64,000 bases of DNA from Paraburkholderia acidicola (GCF_002362315.1 NZ_MTZV01000004.1:868001-932000); one strand, 5' to 3'; numbered from the stretch's first letter, positions 44,474-54,096 are shown. Program-made: numbers and translations. The notes: generated from the letters alone by a model not told the origin.

Positions 44474-45997
44474 TCAGGCCGCCTGAGCGGTTTCGGGCGC
44501 GGTCGAGCTTTGCGGCAATGCAAGGCCCAGCACCGACTGTTCGGTCGCTTCGCCGCGCGCGAGCTCCCCGGAAATGCGGCCCTGGCGCATCACGATGATG
44601 CGGTCCGAGACGCCCAGCACTTCCGGCAATTCCGACGAGATCATCACGATCGCGCAGCCGCGCTCCGCGAGCTGATAGATCACGTTATAGATTTCGTGCT
44701 TTGCACCGACGTCGATCCCGCGCGTCGGTTCGTCGAGGATCACCACTTTCAGGTCAGGCTCCGCGAGCCAGCGCGACAGAATCGCTTTTTGCTGGTTGCC
44801 GCCCGACAGGAAGCGGATTTTCTGACGCCGACCGGGCGTCTTGATCTTCAGCAGCTTGATGAAGCGGTCCGCCGTAGCAGCTTCCTTCTTGCGGTCGAGG
44901 AACATGCCCGCGCGCAGATAATGGCGGCGGCAACTGATGTTGATGTTCTCCGACACGCTCGCCATCGCGACGATGCCCTCTTCCTTGCGGTCTTCGGGGC
45001 ACAGCACGATGCCATGACGGATCGCCTCACCGGCACTGCGCACCTTGATGGGCTTGCCATCGAGTTTCAGCTCACCGCCTTTCTTGTGATCCGCGCCGTA
45101 CACGAGGTGCATCAGTTCGCTACGCCCTGCGCCGACCAGGCCGAAAAAGCCGAGAATTTCGCCGCGCCGTACTTCGAAGCTGGTTGGCTCCGCCAGCGCA
45201 TGGCCAACAATCGCCTGCGCCGAGAAGCGCACTTCGCCCAACGCGCGCGGTGTGTAGTTGTAGATGTCGGAAATCTCGCGACCGACCATCTCGCTGACGA
45301 TGGTGTCGCGCTTCACGTCTACGAGGCTCGGGTGCGACGCGACCTTGCGGCCGTCGCGGAAGATCGTGCACGCGTCGCACAGCTGATAGATCTCGTCCAT
45401 GCGGTGCGAGATGTAGATCAGCGCGCGATTGTCCGCACGCAGATCGCGCACGAGCTTGAACAGCACTTCGGTTTCGCTGTGCGACAGCGAGCTGGTCGGC
45501 TCATCGAGTGCAATGACGCGCGCATTGCGCAGCAGCGCCTTGCAGATCTCGACCATCTGCCGCTGTGCGATCGACAGCTTGCCGAGCTTCGCATCGGGAT
45601 CAAGCGCCACGCCCATCGCCGCGAGCCGCTCGCGCACGAAGCGCTTTGCTTCGCGCTTGTTGACCCAGCCGAGCGAATTCGGCAACTGGCCGAGCAGCAG
45701 GTTTTCCGTGACGGTCAGATCCGGCACGTACTGCAATTCCTGGTGAATCACCGCGATACCGGCTGAGATCGACGCGGCCGCGCTCGAAAAGCGCACCTCG
45801 TTACCGTCGATCAGCACACGGCCCGAATCCGGCTGATACTCGCCGCCGAGAATTTTCAGCAGCGTCGATTTGCCGGCACCGTTCTCACCCATCAAGCCGT
45901 GCACCTGACCCGCATGCACGTCGAACGACACACCGTCCAGCGCACGCACGCCTGGAAACACCTTGCCGATTTCGTCAAAACGTAGCGTCGCTGACAC
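44474..45997 (-). CDS. araG: L-arabinose/galactose-type ABC transporter ATPase
   Basis: A 507-residue ATPase with two fused ABC domains, as in AraG/MglA/RbsA. The first domain has Walker [10 protein letters not shown], signature [11 protein letters not shown] and Walker [13 protein letters not shown]; the second has a degenerate P-loop [18 protein letters not shown] and [16 protein letters not shown]. The GTG at 45997 lies 4 bases after AGGAGG; an ATG seven codons upstream has no ribosome site. Confidence 0.94.
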   Translation of the reverse strand: MSATLRFDEIGKVFPGVRALDGVSFDVHAGQVHGLMGENGAGKSTLLKILGGEYQPDSGRVLIDGNEVRFSSAAASISAGIAVIHQELQYVPDLTVTENLLLGQLPNSLGWVNKREAKRFVRERLAAMGVALDPDAKLGKLSIAQRQMVEICKALLRNARVIALDEPTSSLSHSETEVLFKLVRDLRADNRALIYISHRMDEIYQLCDACTIFRDGRKVASHPSLVDVKRDTIVSEMVGREISDIYNYTPRALGEVRFSAQAIVGHALAEPTSFEVRRGEILGFFGLVGAGRSELMHLVYGADHKKGGELKLDGKPIKVRSAGEAIRHGIVLCPEDRKEEGIVAMASVSENINISCRRHYLRAGMFLDRKKEAATADRFIKLLKIKTPGRRQKIRFLSGGNQQKAILSRWLAEPDLKVVILDEPTRGIDVGAKHEIYNVIYQLAERGCAIVMISSELPEVLGVSDRIIVMRQGRISGELARGEATEQSVLGLALPQSSTAPETAQAA

Positions 45998-46175
45998 TTC
46001 GCCTCCTGTTGCATCCATACGCCGCCAGAGTCCGGTCACGCAGATTGTCTGCGCGGCCGGCGGCGGCCTGTCTCATCCTGCGTGCGCGCGGCGCGAACCT
46101 TCGTCCGTACCGCGCGCATGCCTGCACTGCCTGGCTTGCGGCGAGATGCAACGCGCATCCGCCACATACCGTCGC

Positions 46176-47174
46176 TTACTTCGACGCGAGGCCCATCTTC
46201 TCGCGCACGTCGGCGACGTTGTCACGCGTGGCGAGCATGCCCGTCGTCAGCGTGAGCAGCGGCGGTTCCTTGCCTTGCGTGACCCAGTCGTACATCAGCG
46301 TCGAGGTTTCTTCGCCATGGCGCTTAGGGCTGATAATCACGGTGCCGTAGAAGCCCGTCGGCGAGCCCTTCTTGAACTCGTTGAGCGCCGAGTCCGAACC
46401 GCCGATACCGATGCCGATCATGTTGTCGGCCTTGAAGCCGCGGCTTTCTGCTGCACGCACCGCGCCGAGCACACCTTCGTCGTTCAGCGCGTAAGCCACC
46501 CAGTGCTTGAACTGCGGATTCTTCGTCAGCGCGATGTTGGCTGCATTGAACGCGTTTTCCGTGTCCGTCTTCGACTGCGGTGCTGCGATCACGTTGGCCT
46601 TCGGGAAACCCGAGGCAACCAGTGCATCGGTCGCGCCGCTCGTGCGGTCATGTGCAGTGGGCAACTGCTCGTACGTCACGTCGATCGCGCCGACATCCTT
46701 CACGTCCCAGCCGCGCTTCTTGATTTCCGCAGCCAGGCCGTCGCCGACCTGCTTGCCGATGTTGTACGCCGAAATGCCCATGTGCGGCACGCTCGCGATC
46801 GGGTTGCCCGAGCCGTCGACGAGGCGGTCATCGACCGTCATCATCTTCAGGCCGTCGGCCTTCGCCTTTGCGACGATGCCCGGTCCGAGCTTGACGTCAG
46901 GCGTGCAGATCACGAAGCCCTGGGCCTTTTGCGCAGCGAGGTTATCGATTGCGCTCATGACCTTTTCACCGGACGGCGCGCCGATCTTCACGAGCGTAAA
47001 GCCCTTTTCCTTCGCTGCGATTTCAGCGAACTTCCACTCGTCCTGGAACCAGGGTTCTTCCGGTTGCTTCACGAGGAAGCCGATCTTCACCGGGTCAGCG
47101 GCCTGCGCGACCGGTGCGTTGAAGAGCACTCCTGTCGCCGCGGCGGCCAGCGTGAGAAAAATTCTACGTTTCAT
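46176..47174 (-). CDS. araF: periplasmic L-arabinose-binding-type protein
   Basis: Periplasmic binding protein of 332 residues. The signal peptide ends at AQA (residue 25). The mature start IGFLVKQPEEPWFQDEWKFAEIAAKEKGF is strikingly like E. coli AraF (recalled), as are GFVICTPDVKLG and GWDVKD; AraF binds both L-arabinose and D-galactose. A 178-base gap separates it from araG, as often seen after an abundant binding-protein gene. Confidence 0.94.
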   Translation of the reverse strand: MKRRIFLTLAAAATGVLFNAPVAQAADPVKIGFLVKQPEEPWFQDEWKFAEIAAKEKGFTLVKIGAPSGEKVMSAIDNLAAQKAQGFVICTPDVKLGPGIVAKAKADGLKMMTVDDRLVDGSGNPIASVPHMGISAYNIGKQVGDGLAAEIKKRGWDVKDVGAIDVTYEQLPTAHDRTSGATDALVASGFPKANVIAAPQSKTDTENAFNAANIALTKNPQFKHWVAYALNDEGVLGAVRAAESRGFKADNMIGIGIGGSDSALNEFKKGSPTGFYGTVIISPKRHGEETSTLMYDWVTQGKEPPLLTLTTGMLATRDNVADVREKMGLASK

Positions 47175-47355
47175 GATGCGTGTCTCCTGACTAATTGGTA
47201 ACGAGAAGGTATCGGCCGCGTCTTCTTGTTGCCGGTTCGACACACGCGGCCCGTGCGTTAAACCGGTTCACACTTTTTCTACTACTCCTGCCGCGCGCTC
47301 TCCCGTGTTCGTCGCGCGCGTCCTGCTCTGCCTTGCCCTGCAGCAGGCTCGCGTC

Positions 47356-48132
47356 TCAGTCGTGATACAGCGCCGAGCGCCCGCCATCGACTGTGATGCA
47401 GCTTGCGTTAATAAACGGCGCTTCGTCCGATGCGAGGAACACCGCGGTCATCGCGACTTCTTCCGGACGACCGATGCGCTTCATCGGCTGCAACGCGAGC
47501 GTGGCTTGCTGCGCAGCGGCCGGATCGGGTTGCGCATTCCACCAGTCGTGTGTCAACTGCGTTTCGACATAACCTGGCGCGATCGCGTTGACGCGTACGT
47601 TGCGCGGCGCGTACTCGATACCGAGCGCGCGCGTGAGGCCGAGCACACCATGCTTCGCCACCGGATACGGAAAGCACCCGGGAATGATCTTGAACGCATG
47701 CGTCGACGCAATATTCACGATGCTGCCCGCGCCGCGCTCGACCATGCCTGGCAATACCGCGCGGCAGCCGTTCCACACACCGTCGAGATCGACAGCAAAA
47801 CAGCGGCGCCAGTCTTCATCGGTCATCGTCAGTGGATCGCAGAACACGTTGATGCCCGCGTTGTTCACCAGAATGTCGAGCGGACCGAACGCGTGTTCCG
47901 CTTCGCTGACCGCATGCTGCACCGACGCCGATTGCGTCACGTCGGTCTGCACGGCGAGTGCGCGTGCGCTGTGCCGGGTTTCGATTTCCTGCGCGGTACG
48001 TTGCGCGGTCTCGAGATCGAGTTCAGCGAGCACGACCGCTGCGCCTTCGCGCGCAAACACATCGGCAATCGCCGCACCGATGCCGCGACCGGCACCGGTG
48101 ATCAGCGCGACTTTGCCGGTCAGTCGATTCAT
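47356..48132 (-). CDS. short-chain dehydrogenase, probable D-galactose 1-dehydrogenase
   Basis: A 258-residue SDR: cofactor motif LITGAGRGIGAAIA, NNAG, serine in VNIASTHAFK and YPVAK active-site tyrosine and lysine. Translationally coupled (ATGA) to the KDPGal aldolase gene upstream, which suggests a role in the same oxidative galactose pathway. An alternative is that it acts on a different aldose and the SDR at 42582 handles galactose. Confidence 0.82.
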   Translation of the reverse strand: MNRLTGKVALITGAGRGIGAAIADVFAREGAAVVLAELDLETAQRTAQEIETRHSARALAVQTDVTQSASVQHAVSEAEHAFGPLDILVNNAGINVFCDPLTMTDEDWRRCFAVDLDGVWNGCRAVLPGMVERGAGSIVNIASTHAFKIIPGCFPYPVAKHGVLGLTRALGIEYAPRNVRVNAIAPGYVETQLTHDWWNAQPDPAAAQQATLALQPMKRIGRPEEVAMTAVFLASDEAPFINASCITVDGGRSALYHD

Positions 48133-48809
48133 GACTTCGCACCCGCCCGGGCAGCGCGCAATCCGTCGACGAACGCCTGTGCGTGCGCCGCCGTCGTTGC
48201 TACGCTCTGGCCCGGCTTGTACAGCGCGGAACCAAGCCCAAAACCGTTCGCACCCGCGGACAGGAACGGCCCCATGTTGTCCGGTGAAATTCCACCGACC
48301 GGCACGAGCGGCACCTCGGCGGCGATCACCGCGCGCCATGCCTTGACCACGTGTACGCCGAGCTGCTCGGCGGGAAACATCTTCAGTACGTCCGCGCCGT
48401 TCTTCAACGCGATGAACGCTTCCGTCGGCGTCGCGACGCCCGGTGCGCACGCCATGCCATGTGTTTTCGCTGCCGATACGACTTCGGGATCGCTATGCGG
48501 CATCACGATCAGTTCACCGCCTGCGGCCTTCACGTCGTGTACGAAGCTCGCATGCAGCACGGTCCCCGCGCCGACGATCGCATCGACCGGCAACGCTTCG
48601 CGAATCGCGGCGATGCTGTCGAACGGTCGAGGCGAATTGAGCGGCACTTCGACGATGCGAAAGCCCGCTTCGTAGAGCGCGCGTGCATGCTCGGCGGCAT
48701 CGGCGGGTGTCACGCCGCGCAGGATGGCGATCAGCGGACATGCTTCGAAGGCCGCCATCAGACCCGTGTGCGGCAGATACGGTGCGGGCAGAGTGATGTG
48801 GGGTTGCAT
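48129..48809 (-). CDS. dgoA: 2-dehydro-3-deoxy-6-phosphogalactonate aldolase
   Basis: Class I aldolase of 226 residues related to Eda. The Schiff-base lysine is K143 in DVLKMFPAEQLG and the catalytic glutamate E54 in RIVEVPLNSP; PLNSP and the FPAEQLG segment (FFPAQPAGG in Eda) mark the galactonate branch. It cleaves KDPGal to pyruvate and glyceraldehyde 3-phosphate. ATG 48809 is the start; dgoK is 40 bases upstream. Confidence 0.95.
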   Translation of the reverse strand: MQPHITLPAPYLPHTGLMAAFEACPLIAILRGVTPADAAEHARALYEAGFRIVEVPLNSPRPFDSIAAIREALPVDAIVGAGTVLHASFVHDVKAAGGELIVMPHSDPEVVSAAKTHGMACAPGVATPTEAFIALKNGADVLKMFPAEQLGVHVVKAWRAVIAAEVPLVPVGGISPDNMGPFLSAGANGFGLGSALYKPGQSVATTAAHAQAFVDGLRAARAGAKS

Positions 48810-48849
48810 GTCGATTCCTTTGAATGTCGTCGGGTCGTCTGCGCTGCCG

Positions 48850-49965
48850 TTAGCCGGCGTGCACAGCGTGGGCCGCGCCTGCAACCGGTGCGACGAGACC
48901 TGCTTCGCTGGCGATACGCCACAGGCCGCGCTCGGTGGCCTGCTTCACCAGCACCGCTTCATGGCAGCCGAACTGTTCGAGCGCGAGGCGGTAACGTTCG
49001 CACAGCGCCTCGTTGCCGATCAGTCGTAGCGGGCGACCGGCGAGGGTTGTCTGTTGTTGTGCAAGCACCGCTTCGAGACCCGCGAGTTCGTGGCCAATCA
49101 GCAAACCAGACAGATAGTCGGGTTGCTTGTCGCCGGGAAGCTGACCGGTTAAGCCGAGCGTGCGGGTGCTGAACACGGTCGCGAGCAGACCCGCTTCGCC
49201 TCGTTGCCGCGCGATATTCACGCCGCGCACGAACGCATCGGTATCGGGTTGATCGGGCGTCTTCATCGTGCGGCCGAGAATCGTATGCTCGGACAGTGCC
49301 GCGAATACTTCGCCGGTCATGAACGTATGAAACCGTTCGATGCGGCCATCCTGCACGACGACCCACTTTGCGTGCGTGCCGGGTAGACCGACCAGCGTGC
49401 GGGTTTCACTATCGCCGTCGTCTGCAAAAGCCGCGTCGCCGGAAAGTGCGCCGTAAATCTGTGTTTCTTCACCGCGCATCACGTTTGGCAGTTCGCCGCG
49501 CTCCAGCACACCGGGCACGATATGCAGCGTCGTGCCGCGCGCAGACTGCACACGGACGATGCCGGCGACCAGCGCATCGGCGGCGGCGGGCGCATCGACA
49601 TACGGCGCTTCCACCCAGCCCTGCGCACTACCGACCATCCCCGCTGCGATCACCGGCAGGGTCGGTGCAGCTTCGAGCCATGCGCCGCACACTGCATCGA
49701 ACGCTGCGTCGAAACCGCCTGCGCTCGCCGCATGCGGCAGATTCATGATGCCCGCGCCCGATGCCTGCGTCGCCAGCACCTGGCCCTCTGCGTCGAACAG
49801 ATACGCACGCAGCGACGTGGTACCCCAGTCGAGCGCGATCAAGGCGGCACGCGCGGCAAGCTCACGGCTGGATTGGGCGCCGACATCGCCGGCGGGCGCG
49901 AAAGGGACGGCAACTGCGTCTGTCGCCGTGCCGGGTGCCGGCACGGGTGAAGCCGATCTTGTCAT
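48850..49965 (-). CDS. dgoK: 2-dehydro-3-deoxygalactonokinase
   Basis: Sugar-acid kinase of 371 residues phosphorylating 2-keto-3-deoxygalactonate. The ASKHA phosphate-1 motif is ALIALDWGTTSLRAYLFDA (about residues 41-59); AAGMVGSAQGW, LVGLPGTHAKWV and the C-terminal LIGNEALCERYRLALEQFG are DgoK hallmarks. The first 40 residues are an Ala/Pro-rich extension not typical of the family. Its start overlaps the IclR stop by 4 bases. Confidence 0.95.
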   Translation of the reverse strand: MTRSASPVPAPGTATDAVAVPFAPAGDVGAQSSRELAARAALIALDWGTTSLRAYLFDAEGQVLATQASGAGIMNLPHAASAGGFDAAFDAVCGAWLEAAPTLPVIAAGMVGSAQGWVEAPYVDAPAAADALVAGIVRVQSARGTTLHIVPGVLERGELPNVMRGEETQIYGALSGDAAFADDGDSETRTLVGLPGTHAKWVVVQDGRIERFHTFMTGEVFAALSEHTILGRTMKTPDQPDTDAFVRGVNIARQRGEAGLLATVFSTRTLGLTGQLPGDKQPDYLSGLLIGHELAGLEAVLAQQQTTLAGRPLRLIGNEALCERYRLALEQFGCHEAVLVKQATERGLWRIASEAGLVAPVAGAAHAVHAG

Positions 49966-50903
49966 CGTTTGATCCTGCGTGTGACGGGTTGCGGCGCACG
50001 CCAGCCGAGTTCTTCCGAGATCGCGCGCGCTTCGCGTTGCAGGACCGGAATCAGTTCGTCCATGCGTTCGAGCGACATGTAGGGAATCGTGCTCGCCACC
50101 GACACCGCCGCGACGATCGCCCCCGACGCGTCGCGCACTGGCGCGGCGACGCAGCGAATCGACGCTTCGTTTTCTTCGAGATCGAACGTGTAGCCGCCCG
50201 CTGCGTAGTTCGTCATGCGTTGCATGAAGGTCGGCGAATCGGGCCGGTTGTCGGGCTTGAAGCTGACACCAGCGAGCGCACGGCGCGATGCATCGAAAAG
50301 CGATTGCCATACGTCGGGCACGAGGTCGAGCATCATTGCCTTGCCGATGCCCGTGGATGCCAGCGGCATCCGGTGGCCGACGCGCGAACGCATTTCGAGG
50401 CCGCGCGTGCCGGGAATCTTGTCGATGTACAGCACGTCGTCGCCATCGCGCACACCGAGGTGAATCGTGTCGAGCGTCTGTTCGGCCAGCGACTCGAGAT
50501 GCGGACGCGCGACCGCGGTCAGCGGCATCTGTTCGAGCGCGATCGTGCCGAGTTCGATGAGCTTCGGACCGAGCAGATAGCCGCCCTGTACCTGGCGCAG
50601 ATAGCGCGCCTGGACGAGGCTGCTGACGAGCCGGTGCGTCGTGCTGCGCGTCGTTCCGAGCGCCGCGCCGAAGGTGCGCAGATCGCGCACGCCCGCGGCA
50701 GCGGCTTCGAGTATCGCGAGACCGCGCAACAACGTCTGCGTGCCGGCCTGCTGCGGCGTGATGTCGAGCAAGGTGCTGGGCAGAGCGATCGAATCGGCGG
50801 GATCGTGCGGGGCGGGCGTGGCCTGGGGTGCCGTCGCGCTGGTGCGTGCGCGGGACGGCGGGGCGGGCTGCACGCGTACTTCCTGTCTCGAGGTGAACGG
50901 CAT
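49962..50903 (-). CDS. IclR family transcriptional regulator
   Basis: A 313-residue regulator. After a low-complexity N-terminus (1-50), the winged helix spans about 55-115 (TLLRGLAILEAAAAGVRDLRTFGAALGTTRSTTHRLVSSL) and the effector domain about 125-305 (RSRVGHRMPLASTGIGKAM; EASIRCVAAPVRDASGAIVAAVSV). It is first in the ten-gene sugar cluster and translationally coupled to dgoK, so it most likely controls the operon and itself. An inverted repeat stands upstream at 51001-51031. Confidence 0.93.
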   Translation of the reverse strand: MPFTSRQEVRVQPAPPSRARTSATAPQATPAPHDPADSIALPSTLLDITPQQAGTQTLLRGLAILEAAAAGVRDLRTFGAALGTTRSTTHRLVSSLVQARYLRQVQGGYLLGPKLIELGTIALEQMPLTAVARPHLESLAEQTLDTIHLGVRDGDDVLYIDKIPGTRGLEMRSRVGHRMPLASTGIGKAMMLDLVPDVWQSLFDASRRALAGVSFKPDNRPDSPTFMQRMTNYAAGGYTFDLEENEASIRCVAAPVRDASGAIVAAVSVASTIPYMSLERMDELIPVLQREARAISEELGWRAPQPVTRRIKR

Positions 50904-51000
50904 GGCCGGGTTGTCTCCGTGTTTGCTGCCTCTGCCGCGTGGCGATGTGTCCTGCGGCGGGCTTGCTGGTTCGGATTGTAGGACGGAGTTTTCAGAATCT

Positions 51001-51031
51001 CCAATATGTGAGTGTTCGATTCATATATTGG
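51001..51031. promoter_or_regulatory. 31-bp inverted repeat, candidate IclR operator
   Basis: Arms CCAATATGTGA (51001-51011) and TCATATATTGG (51021-51031) pair at 10 of 11 positions across a 9-base spacer, 98-128 bases before the IclR start. AT-rich in a GC-rich region; likely promoter/operator of the sugar cluster. Confidence 0.6.
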
Positions 51032-51059
51032 GAAATCGGGCGTTTTTGGTCTTCAACCG

Positions 51060-51119
51060 CAAAAACAAAAGGGGCCGCATACGCGGCCCCTCCCGAACGG
51101 CCGAGATATCACGGCCGTT
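51060..51119 (-). terminator. tandem hairpins ending the ridA transcript
   Basis: On the minus strand an 8-bp hairpin (51096-51103/51112-51119, CGGCCG core) is followed by AGGGGCCGC-gtat-GCGGCCCCT (51070-51091) and TTTTGTTTTT. The second is a standard intrinsic terminator for the ridA side. Confidence 0.88.
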
Positions 51120-51141
51120 TCCATCCGTCTACATCGAGCGA

Positions 51142-51531
51142 TCAGGCTCCCGCAGGCGCCTTGTACGCCACGCAATCCACCTCGACCTTGCAATCGATCA
51201 CCATGCTCGACACCACACACGCGCGTGCCGGCGGGTTCTCACCGAAATACTCGCGAAACACCTTGTTGAACGAAGCGAAGTCACGCGGATCGTCGAGCCA
51301 CACGCCGCAGCGCACGACGTCTTCCGCGCCATAGCCCGCTTCTTTCAGGATCGCGAACACGTTCTGGATCGCCTTGTGCGACTGCGCGACGATGCCGCCG
51401 TCGATCACTTCGCCGTTTTCCATCGGTGTCTGGCCCGACACGTACAGCCAGCCGTCGGCTTCGACTGCGCGCGCAAACGGCATATGCTGTCCGCCCGTTC
51501 CTTTACCGCCTTCCACACCATATCGCTTCAT
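51142..51531 (-). CDS. RidA family protein (enamine/imine deaminase)
   Basis: A 129-residue YjgF/RidA protein. Family segments are PFARAVEADGWLYVSGQTPM, IQNVFAILKEAGYGAEDVVRC and NPPARACVVSSMVIDCKVEVDCVAYK, with the conserved arginine of RidA in PPARACV. RidA proteins hydrolyse reactive enamine/imine intermediates released by PLP enzymes; the D-amino acid deaminase nearby gives a clear substrate source. Start ATG 51531 has GAGGAG upstream. Confidence 0.92.
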   Translation of the reverse strand: MKRYGVEGGKGTGGQHMPFARAVEADGWLYVSGQTPMENGEVIDGGIVAQSHKAIQNVFAILKEAGYGAEDVVRCGVWLDDPRDFASFNKVFREYFGENPPARACVVSSMVIDCKVEVDCVAYKAPAGA

Positions 51532-51594
51532 CGTTTCGCTCCTCAAGTTCATGACAAGGTGCGCGCGGATTCATCCCCGCGCACTGTTTCGATT

Positions 51595-53076
51595 TCAGAA
51601 TGCGCCGTGCGCATCGCCGCGCGACGCGGCACCGCGCGCAACGAAATGCCCCGCTCGTTCGCCGGTCGGCTGGCCGTCGCGATACGACAGCACGCCGTTC
51701 ACCCACACGGCGTCGATGCCGTCGGCGGCTTGTTGCGGCTTCTCGAACGTCGCCGTATCGCGCACCCGCGCCGGATCGAACAGCACCAGATCCGCGTGAT
51801 AGCCGACCTGCACTTCGCCGCGCTGCGCGAGCCCGAAGCGTCGCGCCGACAAGCCGGTCATCTTGCGCACGGCTTCTTCGAGCGGGATCAACGCTGCATC
51901 GCGTGCGTAGTGGCCGAGCACGCGCGGAAACGCGCCCCACAACCGCGGATGCGGCAGCGGATCGTTCGGCAGGCCGTCGGAACCGACCATCGTCGCGGGA
52001 TGCGCGAGGATGCGGCGCACGTCGTCTTCCGACATGTTGTGATAGACCGCGCCCGCCGGTTGCAGACGTTTCGCTGCTTCCTGCTGCGTCACGCCCCACT
52101 CCGCTGCGATGTCCTTCACGAGCTTGCCCGCGGCTTCGGGGTGCGGTTGCGACCACGTGATGGTGATGTCGATATCGCCCGTCACCTGCCGCAAATCGAG
52201 CGTCGTCGAGCTACGGTTGTATGGATAGCAATCGCAACCGATCGGCTGCAACCGGCGCGCACCATCCAGCGATTCGAGCACTTCGCGGCTGCGCCCCCAG
52301 TTCGACGGGCCCGCGCATTTCAGATGCGAGATCACAACCGGCACATGCGCATGCTTGCCGATGCGGTATGCCTCGTCCATCGCATCGAGGATCGCGTCGA
52401 ACTCGGTGCGCATGTGTGTCGTGTATAGCGCGCCCGCTGCGGCGAGCGGCTCTGCGAGCGCCATCACTTCTTCAGTCGGCGCGGCGAATGCGGAGCTATA
52501 CGCGAGCCCCGTACTCAGACCGAGCGCGCCATGCGCGAGCGCTTCTTCGAGCTGCGCGCGCATGCCGTCGATCTCGCTCGGCGTCGCCCCGCGGTCGAGC
52601 CTGTCCATGTGGTTGCTGCGCAGCGCCGTATGGCCGATCAACGCGCCGACATTCACCGCGGGCCGCGCTGCATTCACCGCTTCGACATAAGCGGCAAACG
52701 TCGGGTAGCTGAACGCATCGCGCTCGCCGAGCAGGCTCATCGGATCGGGCGGCTCGCCTTTCAGCGAGACCGGCGACGCGCTGATTCCACAATTGCCAAC
52801 GATCACCGTCGTCACGCCCTGGGTGATTTTCGGCAGCATCTGCGGCGAGCGGATGACGTGCGTGTCGTCGTGCGTGTGGACATCGATGAAGCCGGGCGCA
52901 ACCGCGCGGCCGTTCGCTTCGACGACCTCTTCCGCGAGCCAGTTCGACAGATTGCCGATCGCGGCGATGCGACCGTCGCGCACCGCGATATCGCGTTCGA
53001 CAGGCGGCGCACCTGTGCCGTCGTACAACTGCGCACCGACGATCAATGTATCGGCAGCTTCGGGATGCGAGTGCAT
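51595..53076 (-). CDS. dan: D-aminoacylase (N-acyl-D-amino-acid deacylase)
   Basis: Metal amidohydrolase of 493 residues removing acyl groups from N-acyl-D-amino acids. Metal ligands H67 and H69 are in DVHTHDD, the bridging cysteine is C96 in VGNCGIS (the position known from Alcaligenes D-aminoacylase, recalled), and further ligands are in LYTTHMR and VVISHLKCAG; the substrate aspartate may be in MVGSDGLPND. It begins 3 bases after the RpiR gene and precedes ridA. Confidence 0.94.
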   Translation of the reverse strand: MHSHPEAADTLIVGAQLYDGTGAPPVERDIAVRDGRIAAIGNLSNWLAEEVVEANGRAVAPGFIDVHTHDDTHVIRSPQMLPKITQGVTTVIVGNCGISASPVSLKGEPPDPMSLLGERDAFSYPTFAAYVEAVNAARPAVNVGALIGHTALRSNHMDRLDRGATPSEIDGMRAQLEEALAHGALGLSTGLAYSSAFAAPTEEVMALAEPLAAAGALYTTHMRTEFDAILDAMDEAYRIGKHAHVPVVISHLKCAGPSNWGRSREVLESLDGARRLQPIGCDCYPYNRSSTTLDLRQVTGDIDITITWSQPHPEAAGKLVKDIAAEWGVTQQEAAKRLQPAGAVYHNMSEDDVRRILAHPATMVGSDGLPNDPLPHPRLWGAFPRVLGHYARDAALIPLEEAVRKMTGLSARRFGLAQRGEVQVGYHADLVLFDPARVRDTATFEKPQQAADGIDAVWVNGVLSYRDGQPTGERAGHFVARGAASRGDAHGAF

Positions 53077-53079
53077 GAA

Positions 53080-53970
53080 TCAGTCTCCTATTGGTTGTCG
53101 GTCGTCGCCGCCGCGATGCGCATCGAGCGCATGCTTCATGCGACGCAGCAGTTCGCGGCTCTCGTCACCGAGACTGACGGCGAGTTCGGTGACGAGCACG
53201 TCGAGTGCCATCATCATCGCGTAGCGTGACGACGATGGCTTGTAGATGAAATCGGTTTCGAAGGCGACGATCGGAATCAGCCAGTCGGCGAGCTTTGCGA
53301 GCGGCGAGGCTGGCGCGGTCAACATGATCAGCGTCGCGCCGTAGCTGCGCGCGATCCGGCAGCTCTCGACAATCTCAGGCACGCGGCCTGTAGCGGACAG
53401 TGCGATCACCACGCATTCGCGCGACACCGTGCTGGCCACCATCCGCTGCAGCAACCCTTCCTGGTAGGTTGCGACCGGACGGCCGAGGCGCACGAGCCGG
53501 AAGCGCATTTCATCGGCGAGTGCGGTCGAACCACCGCCCATGCCGAACACGTAGATCATGCGCGCTTCGCGTAACGCCGCTGCGGCTTGAGCGAGCGGCG
53601 CCTGGCGCAGCAAGGCGTGATTGTGGGTCAAAGCCGTCTGCACTTCGTCGAAGACGCGTGTGGCAAGCGGCTCGGGTGTATCCGCAGAGGTACTGGCCTT
53701 CAGGAAGCGCTGTCCGACCGCGGCCGCCTGCGCAAGCCGCAGCTTCAGTTCGCGCACGTCGCGGCACCCGACCGCTTTCGCAAAGCGCGTCACAGTTGCC
53801 GCGCTCACCTCCGCCTGCTGCGCAAGCGCACCGATGCTCGCGCGCGATGCGCCGGTCAGATCGTCGAGAATCAGCGCCGCCACCTTGCGCTCGGCCGAAC
53901 GCAGATCGGGCGCGCATTCGGCGATGCGCGCGACGATATCGAAGGCAAGCGGTTCGGTCGTTGAATTCAT
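53080..53970 (-). CDS. MurR/RpiR family transcriptional regulator
   Basis: A 296-residue regulator with RpiR helix-turn-helix (about 5-85; RSAERKVAALILDDL, SIGALAQQAEVSAATVTRFAKAVGCRDVRELKLRL) and SIS domain (about 130-265; MIYVFGMGGGSTALADEMRFRLVRLG, IALSATGRVPEIVES). ATG 53970 is the family-like start. It is first in the rpiR-dan-ridA operon and divergent from the deaminase gene, so probably controls both. Distinct from HexR at 15994. Confidence 0.92.
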   Translation of the reverse strand: MNSTTEPLAFDIVARIAECAPDLRSAERKVAALILDDLTGASRASIGALAQQAEVSAATVTRFAKAVGCRDVRELKLRLAQAAAVGQRFLKASTSADTPEPLATRVFDEVQTALTHNHALLRQAPLAQAAAALREARMIYVFGMGGGSTALADEMRFRLVRLGRPVATYQEGLLQRMVASTVSRECVVIALSATGRVPEIVESCRIARSYGATLIMLTAPASPLAKLADWLIPIVAFETDFIYKPSSSRYAMMMALDVLVTELAVSLGDESRELLRRMKHALDAHRGGDDRQPIGD

Positions 53971-54002
53971 CGGCAAGGCCGTGGGTGGGGTACCACGAAC
54001 GC

Positions 54003-54046
54003 TGGTACTAAATAACATTTCGCAGATCATCGTACTTTCTGTACCA
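54003..54046. promoter_or_regulatory. paired GGTAC motifs in the rpiR/deaminase gap
   Basis: TGGTACTAAATAA (from 54003) and its inverted counterpart TGGTACAGAAAGT (minus strand, from 54046) share TGGTACnnAAnn; GTAC also recurs at 53990-53993. The pair stands in the 126-base divergent gap and may be the RpiR operator. Confidence 0.4.
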
Positions 54047-54096
54047 TATTAAAGTCAACTTCGAATCGATTTAACTGGATGATGGAGCCGGATTAC

